This document shows, piece after piece, positions 29,636 through 39,666 of a stretch of 49,155 bases of DNA (the stretch's first letter is position 1; every line of letters begins with the position of its first letter). Position numbers and translations under genes: made by a program. Source of the DNA: Candidatus Ventrenecus stercoripullorum (GTDB lineage: Bacteria > Bacillota_I > Bacilli_A > RF39 > UBA660). The notes beneath the pieces were generated by a model. The model made no database searches, was not told the DNA's origin, and saw only the letters and a list, made by a program, of their open reading frames with translations. The stretch is from NCBI GenBank assembly GCA_018712835.1, contig DVGF01000018.1:1-49155 (forward strand), written 5' to 3'.

Positions 29636-30187
29636 CTACTTACTATTAAACAAATTCATTGTCTTCTCTATTCCATCCGTTAAAAAAGATAAAATAATCT
29701 TTTGATAAACAGAATAATTCTCTTCTAGCGTCTGCAATTCCTTTTTAGAAAAAGAACCAAGCACATAATCTTTCGTATCAATACTTTTATCATGTGCAAT
29801 TCCAATCTTTAATCGAGCAAAGTCCTTTGTTCCCAAAGAATCAATAATAGACTTGATACCATTATGCCCCCCAGAAGAACTATTTATTCTACAACGATGC
29901 GTTCCAAAAGGCAAATCTAAATCATCTTGCACAACTAAAATATCTTGAATATTAATTTTATAATAATCTACAATTTTACGAACAGCAATACCACTTAAAT
30001 TCATATAAGTAGTAGGTTTCACAAACAATGCATCAATACCATGAACCGTTTCCTTTTTAATATAGGCTTGAAATTTCTTTTCCAAAGTAAAACCAGTCAC
30101 AAAAGAATCTAAAATCATAAAACCAATATTATGTCTTGTATTTTGATATTCCTTACCAACATTTCCTAATCCAACAACTAATTTCAT
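29636..30187 (-). CDS. pth: Peptidyl-tRNA hydrolase
   Basis: KLVVGLGNVGKEYQNTRHNIGF, KPTTYMNLSG, SSGGHNGIKSI. Confidence 0.97.
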   Translation of the reverse strand: MKLVVGLGNVGKEYQNTRHNIGFMILDSFVTGFTLEKKFQAYIKKETVHGIDALFVKPTTYMNLSGIAVRKIVDYYKINIQDILVVQDDLDLPFGTHRCRINSSSGGHNGIKSIIDSLGTKDFARLKIGIAHDKSIDTKDYVLGSFSKKELQTLEENYSVYQKIILSFLTDGIEKTMNLFNSK

Positions 30188-30210
30188 GAAAATTTCATCC
30201 TTTCTAAATT

Positions 30211-30224
30211 ATTTCCCGGGAAAT
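30211..30224. promoter_or_regulatory. Noc-binding-site-like palindrome
   Basis: ATTTCCCGGGAAAT between pth and the methyltransferase gene. Confidence 0.8.
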
Positions 30225-30228
30225 AATT

Positions 30229-30939
30229 TTATAAATTAAATATATTTTGATAACTCTCCCTATTTTCTATAGACAAAGTGGGTCTCACTTTACAACCAAA
30301 CTTCCCATCTTTAACCAAACAAACCAAAACAATAATCGGAGCCTCTCCATCTTTAGAAGAAACAAATTGTATCTGTTTTACAGAAAATCCATATTTATGA
30401 GCATATACACATATTTCTTCAAGACGTTCTGGAATATGAACCAAATAAAAACGTCCTTTTGATTTTAATAAATAACTTGCCATTTCAACAAGTTGTTCCA
30501 AAGAAATTTTTAGTTCATGTCTTGCAATCCCTTTCATTTCATTATCATTAACAAATTTAGTATGATGATACTTAAAATAAGGCGGATTTGACAAAACAAC
30601 ATCAAAATTATTTCCCGGGAAATAATTTTTAAGTTCTAAAACATCTTTTTCTAAAATTGTTACCATAGAATCCATTGAATTATAAGCTACGGACTCTCTC
30701 GCCAATTGAGCAATTTCTGCTTGTATTTCTACACCAGTTACTATTTTTTGATATTTATGAGCTAGTAAAATTGGAATAACTCCATTTCCAGTACACAAAT
30801 CAATAATATGTTCATCATTTTTTCGAATTTCTGCAAATTCTGCCAATAAAATTGAATCTAAAGAAAATTTAAATCCATCCTGAAACTGATAAACTTTTAA
30901 ATCAGGATAATCATATAACCAATTAAGAACCTTCTTCAT
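30229..30939 (-). CDS. YabB/TrmN6-like tRNA methyltransferase
   Basis: IIDLCTGNGVIPILLAH, VVLSNPPYFK. Confidence 0.9.
   Translation of the reverse strand: MKKVLNWLYDYPDLKVYQFQDGFKFSLDSILLAEFAEIRKNDEHIIDLCTGNGVIPILLAHKYQKIVTGVEIQAEIAQLARESVAYNSMDSMVTILEKDVLELKNYFPGNNFDVVLSNPPYFKYHHTKFVNDNEMKGIARHELKISLEQLVEMASYLLKSKGRFYLVHIPERLEEICVYAHKYGFSVKQIQFVSSKDGEAPIIVLVCLVKDGKFGCKVRPTLSIENRESYQNIFNL
30610..30623. promoter_or_regulatory. Noc-binding-site-like palindrome
   Basis: ATTTCCCGGGAAAT inside the methyltransferase gene. Confidence 0.8.
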
Positions 30940-31711
30940 CTAAATAAATTTCCTTTACTTCATCATTTACAACAACTTTATAACGGCGATTTAATATATC
31001 AATACTAATAACGGTTCCAGTTCCATAAGGTGTTTCTTTTGTTTCTCCTACACTAGGCATTCCTTGAGAATTTTGCTGATACTGTTCATCCTCATAAGCA
31101 AGACAACACAACAATCTACCACAACAACCATTAATTTTAGAAGGATTTAAAGCTAAATTTTGATTTTTAGCCATATTCATAGAAACAGAATCCAAATGAT
31201 TTAAAAAAGACGCACAACAAAGTTCTCTACCACATATTCCAACTCCACCCACATTACTAGCCTTATCCCTAGCTCCAACTTGGCGAAGTTCTATTCTAGT
31301 ATGATAAATACTAGCAAGTTTACGAGCGAGTTCTCTAAAATCCACTCTTTCATCTGCATAAAAATTAAAAAGCAATTGTTTCCGATCAAAAGTAAAGCTT
31401 GCATCAATAAAATTCATCTGTAACCCTAATTCAGAACTAAACTCTTTGGCATGATTTAATGCTTCCTTGGCATCCTTTAAATTTTTCAAATACTCTTCAT
31501 AATCTTTCTTAGTGGCAATTCTAATAATATTTTTTAAAGATTCTTTGTCTAAATTCACATCATTCTGACTCATTTTAGAAACAACTTTGCCAAATTGTAA
31601 ACCACGTTCAGTATCTACAATCACAGTAACACGTAAAGGTATCTTTAAATTTTGGCCATTAAAATAATAAACTTTACCACGATCTTTAAAATTTACTCCA
31701 TATATATTCAC
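30923..31711 (-). CDS. ricT: PSP1/RicT (YaaT) family protein
   Basis: GVGICGRELCCASFL ... NGCCGRLLCCLAYE. Confidence 0.92.
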   Translation of the reverse strand: MNIYGVNFKDRGKVYYFNGQNLKIPLRVTVIVDTERGLQFGKVVSKMSQNDVNLDKESLKNIIRIATKKDYEEYLKNLKDAKEALNHAKEFSSELGLQMNFIDASFTFDRKQLLFNFYADERVDFRELARKLASIYHTRIELRQVGARDKASNVGGVGICGRELCCASFLNHLDSVSMNMAKNQNLALNPSKINGCCGRLLCCLAYEDEQYQQNSQGMPSVGETKETPYGTGTVISIDILNRRYKVVVNDEVKEIYLDEEGS

Positions 31712-32562
31712 GATAAATCACTCCCTTCTAATACAAAACGGTCTAAAATTAACAAAGTATTTAAATTAAAATTCAGTTCATCAAGAATTTCTCTTACAAA
31801 ATTCATCTTATTCAAAAAATAATCCGGATTTTTCTTAAGCAAAAAACGTAAATCCTCAAAAGAGTCATCTAAAGAAGAATTGGTTATTTTACATAAATAC
31901 AAAGAATGATAAATATCAAAAATGCTTTGAAATAAATAAAGTAACTCTTTCCGGTCATGAATTAAAGGATTTAAAACGTCTTTATTATACAACAAAGCTG
32001 CATCAAAAGCTACAGAGACTTCTTTAATATAGTTAAGTGCTATGGATTGCCATATTTTAGGAATGCTATGATTTTCTTCTCCAGAATAATAGTCTAACAA
32101 AATTTGACAACGACTTCGCACAGTATCTATAATGTTTTCTTTATTATTAGTAATGAAAAAACCTAAAATAAAGTCCTCTGGTTCTTCAATAAACTTTAAC
32201 ATCGTATTAGCACTAGAAGCATTTAAACACTCAGCATTTTCTATAATATACACATTATATTTAGAAAATGTTGGTTTTGTTTGAAAAAGATGTTTTAATT
32301 CTAAAATTTGTTCTTTCTTAATCGTTGTCGTTTCTGGGGAAACAAATACTAAACTAGGTAAATTTCTAGTTTCTATCAAATGACAAAGATTACATTCCGT
32401 ACAATCTTCACGAAATTCTTGAGGACAATTAATAACTTTTAAAAATTGTAACAAATTTTCAATACACTTTTCTTGATCATTAGTTTCAAGCAAAAAAGCA
32501 TGAGCTAAACATCCCTCATGATAACTAGTTAATAATTTTTGTAATGCTTGACTTTCTTGCAC
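31708..32562 (-). CDS. holB: DNA polymerase III delta' subunit
   Basis: HAFLLET, CTECNLC, NTMLKFIEEPEDFILGFFITNN, RSRCQ. Confidence 0.88.
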   Translation of the reverse strand: MQESQALQKLLTSYHEGCLAHAFLLETNDQEKCIENLLQFLKVINCPQEFREDCTECNLCHLIETRNLPSLVFVSPETTTIKKEQILELKHLFQTKPTFSKYNVYIIENAECLNASSANTMLKFIEEPEDFILGFFITNNKENIIDTVRSRCQILLDYYSGEENHSIPKIWQSIALNYIKEVSVAFDAALLYNKDVLNPLIHDRKELLYLFQSIFDIYHSLYLCKITNSSLDDSFEDLRFLLKKNPDYFLNKMNFVREILDELNFNLNTLLILDRFVLEGSDLS

Positions 32563-32577
32563 ATTAATTCACCAATA

Positions 32578-32766
32578 CTATTTTACAATAAAAAACAAAA
32601 TAATTAAAGAAGAAAGCCCTGGAATTCCAAGGAAAGTGACTATTCCAACCGTAACAAGATTAATAGGAATATAAATACTAAGTGATGATAAAAAATAATT
32701 AAAAGCATATAACATCAAAAACGCTAAAACAATTTTTCGTACCACTGTATAAATCTTTTTTTTCAT
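32578..32766 (-). CDS. bofA: BofA-like pro-sigmaK processing inhibitor
   Basis: Two-TM 62-aa protein ending IPINLVTVGIVTFLGIPGLSSLIIL. Confidence 0.75.
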   Translation of the reverse strand: MKKKIYTVVRKIVLAFLMLYAFNYFLSSLSIYIPINLVTVGIVTFLGIPGLSSLIILFFIVK

Positions 32767-32807
32767 AGTAGAATCCCTCTACCAAACAATATGAAAAAAA
32801 CCGGATT

Positions 32808-33413
32808 TTATTCCGATATTTTCTTTCGATCTTCTAAAGCTTTATCCAGAGTAAACATATCTAAATAATCTATCTCAGCTCCACTAGGAAGTCCATAAGA
32901 AAGTCTACTAATTGTAACGCCTTTATTTTCAAAAATTTTTTTAATATATAAAGTAGTCGTTTCCCCTTCAATAGAGCTTTTTAATGCTAAAATCAATTCA
33001 GGATGGTCTAAATTTTCGACTCGTTTTACAAGAGAACTCAAATTAATATCATCAGCACCAATATTATCCATAGGAGAAATCAACTTATTTAAAACGTGAT
33101 AAACACCTTTATAATTCCCAGCTTTTTCAAAAGCAAAAGCACTTTTATAATCTTCAACAACACAAATCAAACTATGATTTCTAGCTTCATCAGAACAAAT
33201 AGGACAAACTTCTTGATCAGTTAAATAACCGCATACAGAACATGGTCTTAAATTTTTCTTTGCTAATATTAACATTTGACTCGCATTTTCTAATTCCTCT
33301 AAAGGAAGTTCTATTGTTGATAACGCCATTCTTTCGGCGCTCTTATCGCCAATTCCTGGCATCTTTTTAAAAAATTCCTTTAAAGATTCAAAAGACTCAG
33401 GATAAACTGCCAT
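32808..33413 (-). CDS. recR: Recombination protein RecR
   Basis: MPGIGDKSAERMAL, CxxC zinc finger, Toprim, LSYGLPSGAEIDYLD. Confidence 0.97.
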   Translation of the reverse strand: MAVYPESFESLKEFFKKMPGIGDKSAERMALSTIELPLEELENASQMLILAKKNLRPCSVCGYLTDQEVCPICSDEARNHSLICVVEDYKSAFAFEKAGNYKGVYHVLNKLISPMDNIGADDINLSSLVKRVENLDHPELILALKSSIEGETTTLYIKKIFENKGVTISRLSYGLPSGAEIDYLDMFTLDKALEDRKKISE

Positions 33414-33414
33414 A

Positions 33415-33711
33415 TTACATCAAACCATCTAACATACCAGCATATTGTCCTAATTTTGCTTCATATTCTTTTTCAATCTTTTGAATAGAATCCTTCATTG
33501 CCATCACAATAAAATCTTCAAGCATTTCAATGTCTTCTTTAGATAATTCTTCCTTATCAATTTTACAACTAACCATTTCTTTTTTACCATTTAAAGTAAC
33601 TTCTACAAACTCATATTTCCCGGGAAATAATTGAGCACTAATCTCATCTTTCTTTTTTTGTAAATCTCTTTGCATTCTTTGAGCTTGTTGCATAATACTT
33701 TGCATATTCAT
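33415..33711 (-). CDS. YbaB/EbfC nucleoid-associated protein
   Basis: MNMQSIMQQAQRMQRDLQKKKDEI. Confidence 0.94.
   Translation of the reverse strand: MNMQSIMQQAQRMQRDLQKKKDEISAQLFPGKYEFVEVTLNGKKEMVSCKIDKEELSKEDIEMLEDFIVMAMKDSIQKIEKEYEAKLGQYAGMLDGLM
33615..33628. promoter_or_regulatory. Noc-binding-site-like palindrome
   Basis: ATTTCCCGGGAAAT inside ybaB. Confidence 0.8.
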
Positions 33712-33731
33712 AATAAATTCCTTCTTTCTTT

Positions 33732-35390
33732 TTATATTAATTCTATTTTATCACGACTAAATACATTTGTCGCGACCAATTCTAAATCAGATTGCTCTTT
33801 AGGTTTTATATCATCAATAGTTTCTTCAAAAATAATCGTATATTTTTCTCCATTTTTTAAATGATTTACATAAATTTGTTTTTCATTCAACCATTCCTCT
33901 TCCGCTAAACAAATAAAATGCATATGTTCTGAAAAAGAAGGTTCAACCTCTCGACTCAAATCTTCTAACTTACTATTAACCAAATTAACTGTACTAGAAA
34001 GTTTAGAAGTTAAAATACAATAATCAGACGAAGACGCTACAATACTAGAATCAGAAATAATAGACAAAATTTCCGGCTTTAAATCTAAACTATGCTTTAA
34101 TTCATTCCAGATTTTTTGATATTTCATTAATACATCCTTTTTTGCTCCAGCAAAACAATTATTAATACGAATTTTCTTCAATTCTTGAAAATACTTCATA
34201 AATTCTTCTTGTTGACTCTCAGTCTTCACCTCATCAGAGTATTCCTCTTGAGATACAAGTTTCTCTTCTTTCTCCACAAATGTTTCAACTGGTTTCTCTG
34301 CTTCTTTCTCTAACTTTTCAGTCTTTTCAACAACTTTAATAGAAGGAGAAGTTTTAGAACCAGCAAGATGATCCAACAAAATAAGTTCGACTAACAAATA
34401 CGGATTAACATTTATATTAATTTTATTCATACATTCATTTAATTCAAAAATAATTGCTTTTACTTGACTATAATCCAAACGACGAGCCTTAGGATTTTGT
34501 TTTAATTGCACTGCAACATGAGATAACTCCTGAATTAGCTTCTTTATAAAAATTTTATAATCAGAAGAAGAATTTTGTAAATCCTTAATAGCATTTTCTA
34601 TTGCATCAACATTATTTTCTTCAATATTTTGAATTAAGTCACGAATAAATTTTGTAGAAATAGACCCATAATTAGCCAAAATTTTATCTACTGTAATCTT
34701 TTCGTGATTAGATGATAATTGATCTAAAAGACTTAACGCATCTCTCATACCACCCTCAGACAAATAAGCAATTTCTTCTATCGCTTCCTCATCTATCTCG
34801 ATATTTTCTTGTTCACACACATAAGAAATTTGCTTTTTTAAGTCCTCCATTGAAAATTTACGGAAATTAAACCTTTGACACCTAGATAAAATCGTAATAG
34901 GAACACTCTCTACATTCGTCGTAGCCATAATAAAAATAGCATGACTAGGAGGTTCCTCAAGCGTTAACAATAAGGCATTAAAAGCACTAGAAGTCATCAT
35001 ATGAACTTCATCAATAATATAAATTTTGTATTTTCCCTCTGTGGGAGCAATCTTTACATTGTTAATAAGTTCCCTAATATCATCAACACCATTATTAGAA
35101 GCTGCATCAATCTCTATAATATCCGGACTGGAATCAAAAGATAAACAACTTGGACATTTACCACAAGCCTCACCATTCTCAATATGCTGACAATTAATCG
35201 TTTTCGCAAAAACCTTAGCAGTACTTGTTTTTCCTGTTCCACGAGGACCAGTAAACAAATAAGCATGCGATATTTGATTATGAATAATTGCATTTTGAAG
35301 CATTTTAATCGTGTAATCCTGACCTATAATATTTTTAAAACAATCTGGTCGATATTTTCGATACAAAACTTTATATTCCATGCTGAACAA
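33732..35390 (-). CDS. dnaX: DNA polymerase III gamma/tau subunit
   Basis: YRKYRPDCFKNIIGQ, GPRGTGKTSTAK, zinc module, EEPPSHAIFIMATT. Confidence 0.96.
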   Translation of the reverse strand: MFSMEYKVLYRKYRPDCFKNIIGQDYTIKMLQNAIIHNQISHAYLFTGPRGTGKTSTAKVFAKTINCQHIENGEACGKCPSCLSFDSSPDIIEIDAASNNGVDDIRELINNVKIAPTEGKYKIYIIDEVHMMTSSAFNALLLTLEEPPSHAIFIMATTNVESVPITILSRCQRFNFRKFSMEDLKKQISYVCEQENIEIDEEAIEEIAYLSEGGMRDALSLLDQLSSNHEKITVDKILANYGSISTKFIRDLIQNIEENNVDAIENAIKDLQNSSSDYKIFIKKLIQELSHVAVQLKQNPKARRLDYSQVKAIIFELNECMNKININVNPYLLVELILLDHLAGSKTSPSIKVVEKTEKLEKEAEKPVETFVEKEEKLVSQEEYSDEVKTESQQEEFMKYFQELKKIRINNCFAGAKKDVLMKYQKIWNELKHSLDLKPEILSIISDSSIVASSSDYCILTSKLSSTVNLVNSKLEDLSREVEPSFSEHMHFICLAEEEWLNEKQIYVNHLKNGEKYTIIFEETIDDIKPKEQSDLELVATNVFSRDKIELI

Positions 35391-35436
35391 ACCTCCATAT
35401 AAGCATAACTATTATACCAAATATCAAAAAAGAACA

Positions 35437-35865
35437 CTATCTTTTTTGCTGAAAAAATGACTTAAGTAATTTATGATACATTTGTTCGTGTTCATTTTCG
35501 CCATTTTCATAAAATTTTACAAATTTTGTCTTTGAAAATTCTTTTTTATAGTCCAATTTATCCAAAAGATAGTAAACATTAGCAATTCTAGACTGTTTAA
35601 TCACTTCATAACACATAGAACAAGGCTTTAATGTAACATAAATGCTACAATCTGATAAATTCCATCGTTTTAAACGTTCTGAAGCTTGGAGAATAACATT
35701 AATTTCTGCATGCCCTAAAATATTATGCTCTATTTCACGAGTATTATGAGCACTAGCCAATACTTCATTATCCTTAACCAAAACAGCACCAATTGGAACA
35801 TCTCCTTGATTATAGCTAATTTTTGCCTCACTTATACACAAATCCCATATTTCTTCTATTTTCAT
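35437..35865 (-). CDS. tadA: tRNA-specific adenosine deaminase
   Basis: VPIGAVLV, HAEINVI, KPCSMC; start at MKIEEIW (SD GGGAG) rather than 35892, which overlaps the SRP RNA. Confidence 0.93.
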   Translation of the reverse strand: MKIEEIWDLCISEAKISYNQGDVPIGAVLVKDNEVLASAHNTREIEHNILGHAEINVILQASERLKRWNLSDCSIYVTLKPCSMCYEVIKQSRIANVYYLLDKLDYKKEFSKTKFVKFYENGENEHEQMYHKLLKSFFQQKR

Positions 35866-35884
35866 AAAATTCTCCCAAAAAAAA

Positions 35885-35956
35885 GTGCACACAAACAGTG
35901 ATTGACGTGGCTGCTATCTTCCGATCCTGACCAGGTTACAATATATTTGTTGCACG
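35885..35956 (-). ncRNA. ffs: Signal recognition particle RNA (4.5S/scRNA type)
   Basis: Minus strand ACCTGGTCAGGATCGGAAGATAGCAGCC core within arms GTGCAACAAA...TTTGTGTGCAC, followed by a T run. Confidence 0.88.
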
Positions 35957-36002
35957 TACAAAGAATATCAAATTTTTCACAAAAAAGCAAATATATTCTT
36001 AA

Positions 36003-36018
36003 TGTTTCACGTGAAACA
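36003..36018. promoter_or_regulatory. parS-type site 1
   Basis: TGTTTCACGTGAAACA. Confidence 0.9.
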
Positions 36019-36092
36019 TCAGTTATTAACAAAAAAAACATCATTATGAGATTTTAATATTTATGTTTCTACAATTTAATTACAGCAATTTA

Positions 36093-36108
36093 TGTTCCAC
36101 GTGGAACA
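36093..36108. promoter_or_regulatory. parS-type site 2
   Basis: TGTTCCACGTGGAACA. Confidence 0.9.
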
Positions 36109-36287
36109 TTGTTATTCACTTCTTTTTTTTTTAATCAAATCAAATTTGCATTTTTTGAGAAAAAGCCACTAGAAATTTAAAAATAAGAGTAAAATACAAA
36201 TAAAATCGCATTTTAACTATAAAAAACTACCTTATCAATAAAAAAATATCAATAATTATTAAAATAATAATTCACAATGTTATCATA

Positions 36288-36303
36288 TGTTCCACGTGAA
36301 ACA
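36288..36303. promoter_or_regulatory. parS-type site 3
   Basis: TGTTCCACGTGAAACA. Confidence 0.93.
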
Positions 36304-36589
36304 TTGTTATCCACTTTTATTTTTAGATTTATTTTTTAATTAAAATTTAAACTATTACAGATAATTATGAACTATTTCTGAAACAAATTAATTATCAACA
36401 CAACTGCAAAAAAAATTTAAACTGCATTTTATAAATAGCATAACCTTAAATTAAAAATATATAAACTGATAAAAATAATAAAAAATAGCATAAAAAGTGT
36501 TAAAATCTAAACGTTTTTAACAAATTTTAAATAGAATTTAACTTTGTATTAAGAAAATAATATCTATATACAAAATATTTTTTATTCAA

Positions 36590-36605
36590 TGTTTCACGTG
36601 AAACA
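36590..36605. promoter_or_regulatory. parS-type site 4
   Basis: TGTTTCACGTGAAACA. Confidence 0.9.
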
Positions 36606-36686
36606 TAGTTATTCACTTGCAATTAATTCAAACAGAAAAATGATTTATAATTAATTATCTTTCTATTTACAAGAATTTTATAAGAA

Positions 36687-36702
36687 TGTTCCACGTGGAA
36701 CA
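36687..36702. promoter_or_regulatory. parS-type site 5
   Basis: TGTTCCACGTGGAACA. Confidence 0.9.
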
Positions 36703-36886
36703 TTCACTTATTAACAATTTCATTTAAATTCCATACATAAACTTATACACTCAATACTTTTTTTAATTAAATTTAACAAAATTTATCAAGATTAACGTAA
36801 ATTATTTAAGAAATAACAGTATTTATACACATAAAAGCTACACATCAATAATAATCAAATCATTTTTTTAATTACATTTTATTCAA

Positions 36887-36902
36887 TGTTCCACGTGGAA
36901 CA
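36887..36902. promoter_or_regulatory. parS-type site 6
   Basis: TGTTCCACGTGGAACA. Confidence 0.9.
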
Positions 36903-37133
36903 TTGTTATCCACTTTTAAATACAAAAAAAATCAAATCAAAATAAAAATAGATTAATTCTATTAAAAATAATATATAAAGATATAATTAAGAATAAAAAT
37001 AAAATGATAATGATATAAAATAAATAAAGTTATGCACGAAAGAAGCAAAAGAAATTAACTCAAAATCATATTTTACAAACCATTCTTTTCAAAAATTATA
37101 ATGAAAGGATGATTTAGGATTATTAAAGCTTTA

Positions 37134-37149
37134 TGTTCCACGTGAAACA
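37134..37149. promoter_or_regulatory. parS-type site 7
   Basis: TGTTCCACGTGAAACA. Confidence 0.93.
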
Positions 37150-37170
37150 TAGTTATCCACATTTTGTCAA

Positions 37171-37186
37171 TGTTCCACGTGGAACA
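37171..37186. promoter_or_regulatory. parS-type site 8
   Basis: TGTTCCACGTGGAACA. Confidence 0.9.
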
Positions 37187-37205
37187 TTAAAAAAGGAAAA
37201 GTCTT

Positions 37206-39656
37206 TTATGACTCTTCCTTTACTTCTTCAATAACATCAGAAGGATTTTCCTCCTCATGTTCAACAATGCTAATTGTCGAAACATTTTGATTATCTTTTA
37301 GATGTATTAAACGAACTCCTTGTGTTACTCTACCCAAAGTAGAAACTTGAGCTAATGGTAAACGAATTAACATACCTGTATTTGTAATAATTACAACATC
37401 ACTATTATCACTAATCAATTTAAATGACGCAATAGAACCATTCTTATCTGTAATATTAAGAGCTTTTACACCTTTACTTCCACGACTTGTTTCTCTAAAT
37501 TCACGAACATATGTTTGTTTTCCGTAACCTTTCTCAGTTACGATTAAGATTTTATCATCATCAGAAGCAATTTCAGCACCGATACAAACATTATCTTCTA
37601 AATTAATACCCTTAACACCACTAGCTGTACGTCCCATAGGTCTTAAAGAATTCTCATTAAACTTAACCATTCTACCGGAACTAGAACCGATTAAAATCAT
37701 ATCATTTCCAGTAGTTTTACGTACACTAATAAGCTCATCTGTATCACGTAGAGTAATACAAATCTTACCATTTGTTCGAATGTTATCAAACTCTTCTATA
37801 GCCGTTTTCTTAACAATTCCCTTCTTAGTGGCAAATAACAAATACTTATAAGTATTATCCCTACTAATTGTAATTAAAGAATTAATAGACTCATCTTTAT
37901 CGATTTGTAATAAGTTGATAACCGGAATTCCCTTAGATTGACGGCTAAATTCAGGAACTTCATAACCCTTTAATCGATAAACCTTACCCTTATTAGTAAA
38001 GAATAATACATAATCATGTGTGGATAAGTTAATCAAATGCTCTACAAAATCCTCATCATTTGTAGTCATACCTTTTACCCCGACTCCGCCACGATTTTGC
38101 GATTTAAAGGTATCAGTAGTAGTTCTTTTAATATAACCTTTATTCGTTAATGCAATCATAATATTTTCTTCTGGAATTAACGATTCATCCTCAATATACT
38201 CGATAGCAGTCATATCGATATTAGTACGACGTTCATCAGCATATTTATCCTTAATTTCAAGAAGTTCAGAACGAATAATAGCTAAAACCTTCTCATCACT
38301 AGCTAAAATAGCCTTTAACTCTTCAATTTTCTTTAATAAGTCATTTAATTCAGCTTCAATCTTTTCCTTCTCTAAGCCTGTTAAACGACGTAACCTCATC
38401 TCAAGAATAGCATCACATTGAAGTTCAGATAGACCAAATCGACTCATTAAAGTTTCCTTCGCTTGAACATCTGTTCTGCTACCACGAATGATCTTAATAA
38501 CTTCATCAATATGATCCAAAGCAATTTTCAGACCTTCTAAAATATGAACTCTTGCTTCAGCCTTTTCTAAATCAAAACGCGTTCTTCTAACAATAACTTC
38601 CCTTTGAAAGTCGATATATTTACTAATAATATCCTTAAGACCAAGAGTTTTTGGTACTCCTTGATCAATCATTAAAAGAATAATTCCATAAGAAGTTTGA
38701 AAAGAAGTATGTTTATACAAGTTATTCAACACAACTTGTGGATTTGCATCTCTCTTTAATGTAATCGTTATCTTAATACCATCTTTTAAATCAGAATGAT
38801 AATCTGCAATTCCATCAATAATCTTATTATGAACAAGTTCAGCAACCTTATTTTTTAATTCTAAAGTATTTACACCATAAGGAACCTCATCAAATACGAT
38901 TTGATAACGACCATTTTTCTCTTCTATACTAGCTTTACTTCGAATAGTAATAGTACCACGACCTGTTTCATAAGCCTTTTTAATGCCACTATTACCTAAA
39001 ATAGTCGCGCCAGTAGGAAAATCTGGTCCTTTAATATATTGCATAAGTCCTGCAGTATCAATATCTTGATTATCAATGTAAGCAACACATCCATCAATAA
39101 CCTCGCCTAAATTATGTGGTGGAATATTAGTAGCCATACCTACCGCAATACCCATAGTACCATTGACTAAAATATTAGGAAATCTACTTGGTAAAACAAC
39201 CGGTTCTTCCTCTAATTCATCAAAGTTCGGTGTCATATCAACAGTATTTTTATTAATATCCCTTAGTAATTCTGCTGATATTTTAGCAAGTCTTGCTTCG
39301 GTATAACGCATAGCTGCCGCGCCATCACCATCCATATTACCGAAATTTCCGTGTCCATCTATTAAAGGATAACGATAACTAAAATCTTGAGCCATACGTA
39401 CCATTGCATCATAGATAGAAGAATCCCCATGTGGGTGAAATTTACCCATGACGTCACCAACGATACGAGCACATTTTTTATGTTGCTTATCATTCGTATA
39501 TCCAGACTGATACATAGAAAACAAAATTCTTCGATGTACGGGCTTTAATCCATCTCGCAAGTCTGGTAAAGCACGTGCCGTAATTACACTGACAGAGTAA
39601 TCAACAAAGGATTGACTAACTTCAGAAACAATATTATTTTTCTCTATACGATCCAT
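37206..39656 (-). CDS. gyrA: DNA gyrase subunit A
   Basis: [40 protein letters not shown]-terminal beta-pinwheel repeats. Confidence 0.97.
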   Translation of the reverse strand: MDRIEKNNIVSEVSQSFVDYSVSVITARALPDLRDGLKPVHRRILFSMYQSGYTNDKQHKKCARIVGDVMGKFHPHGDSSIYDAMVRMAQDFSYRYPLIDGHGNFGNMDGDGAAAMRYTEARLAKISAELLRDINKNTVDMTPNFDELEEEPVVLPSRFPNILVNGTMGIAVGMATNIPPHNLGEVIDGCVAYIDNQDIDTAGLMQYIKGPDFPTGATILGNSGIKKAYETGRGTITIRSKASIEEKNGRYQIVFDEVPYGVNTLELKNKVAELVHNKIIDGIADYHSDLKDGIKITITLKRDANPQVVLNNLYKHTSFQTSYGIILLMIDQGVPKTLGLKDIISKYIDFQREVIVRRTRFDLEKAEARVHILEGLKIALDHIDEVIKIIRGSRTDVQAKETLMSRFGLSELQCDAILEMRLRRLTGLEKEKIEAELNDLLKKIEELKAILASDEKVLAIIRSELLEIKDKYADERRTNIDMTAIEYIEDESLIPEENIMIALTNKGYIKRTTTDTFKSQNRGGVGVKGMTTNDEDFVEHLINLSTHDYVLFFTNKGKVYRLKGYEVPEFSRQSKGIPVINLLQIDKDESINSLITISRDNTYKYLLFATKKGIVKKTAIEEFDNIRTNGKICITLRDTDELISVRKTTGNDMILIGSSSGRMVKFNENSLRPMGRTASGVKGINLEDNVCIGAEIASDDDKILIVTEKGYGKQTYVREFRETSRGSKGVKALNITDKNGSIASFKLISDNSDVVIITNTGMLIRLPLAQVSTLGRVTQGVRLIHLKDNQNVSTISIVEHEEENPSDVIEEVKEES

Positions 39657-39666
39657 ACCTTACCTC

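Noticed and set aside
35862-36044. 60-aa minus-strand ORF
   Set aside because: Overlaps the SRP RNA and the first parS site; no protein features.
36030-37130. Coding potential in the 1.3-kb gyrA-ffs gap
   Set aside because: Stops in all frames at short intervals and very AT-rich; no supported ORF.
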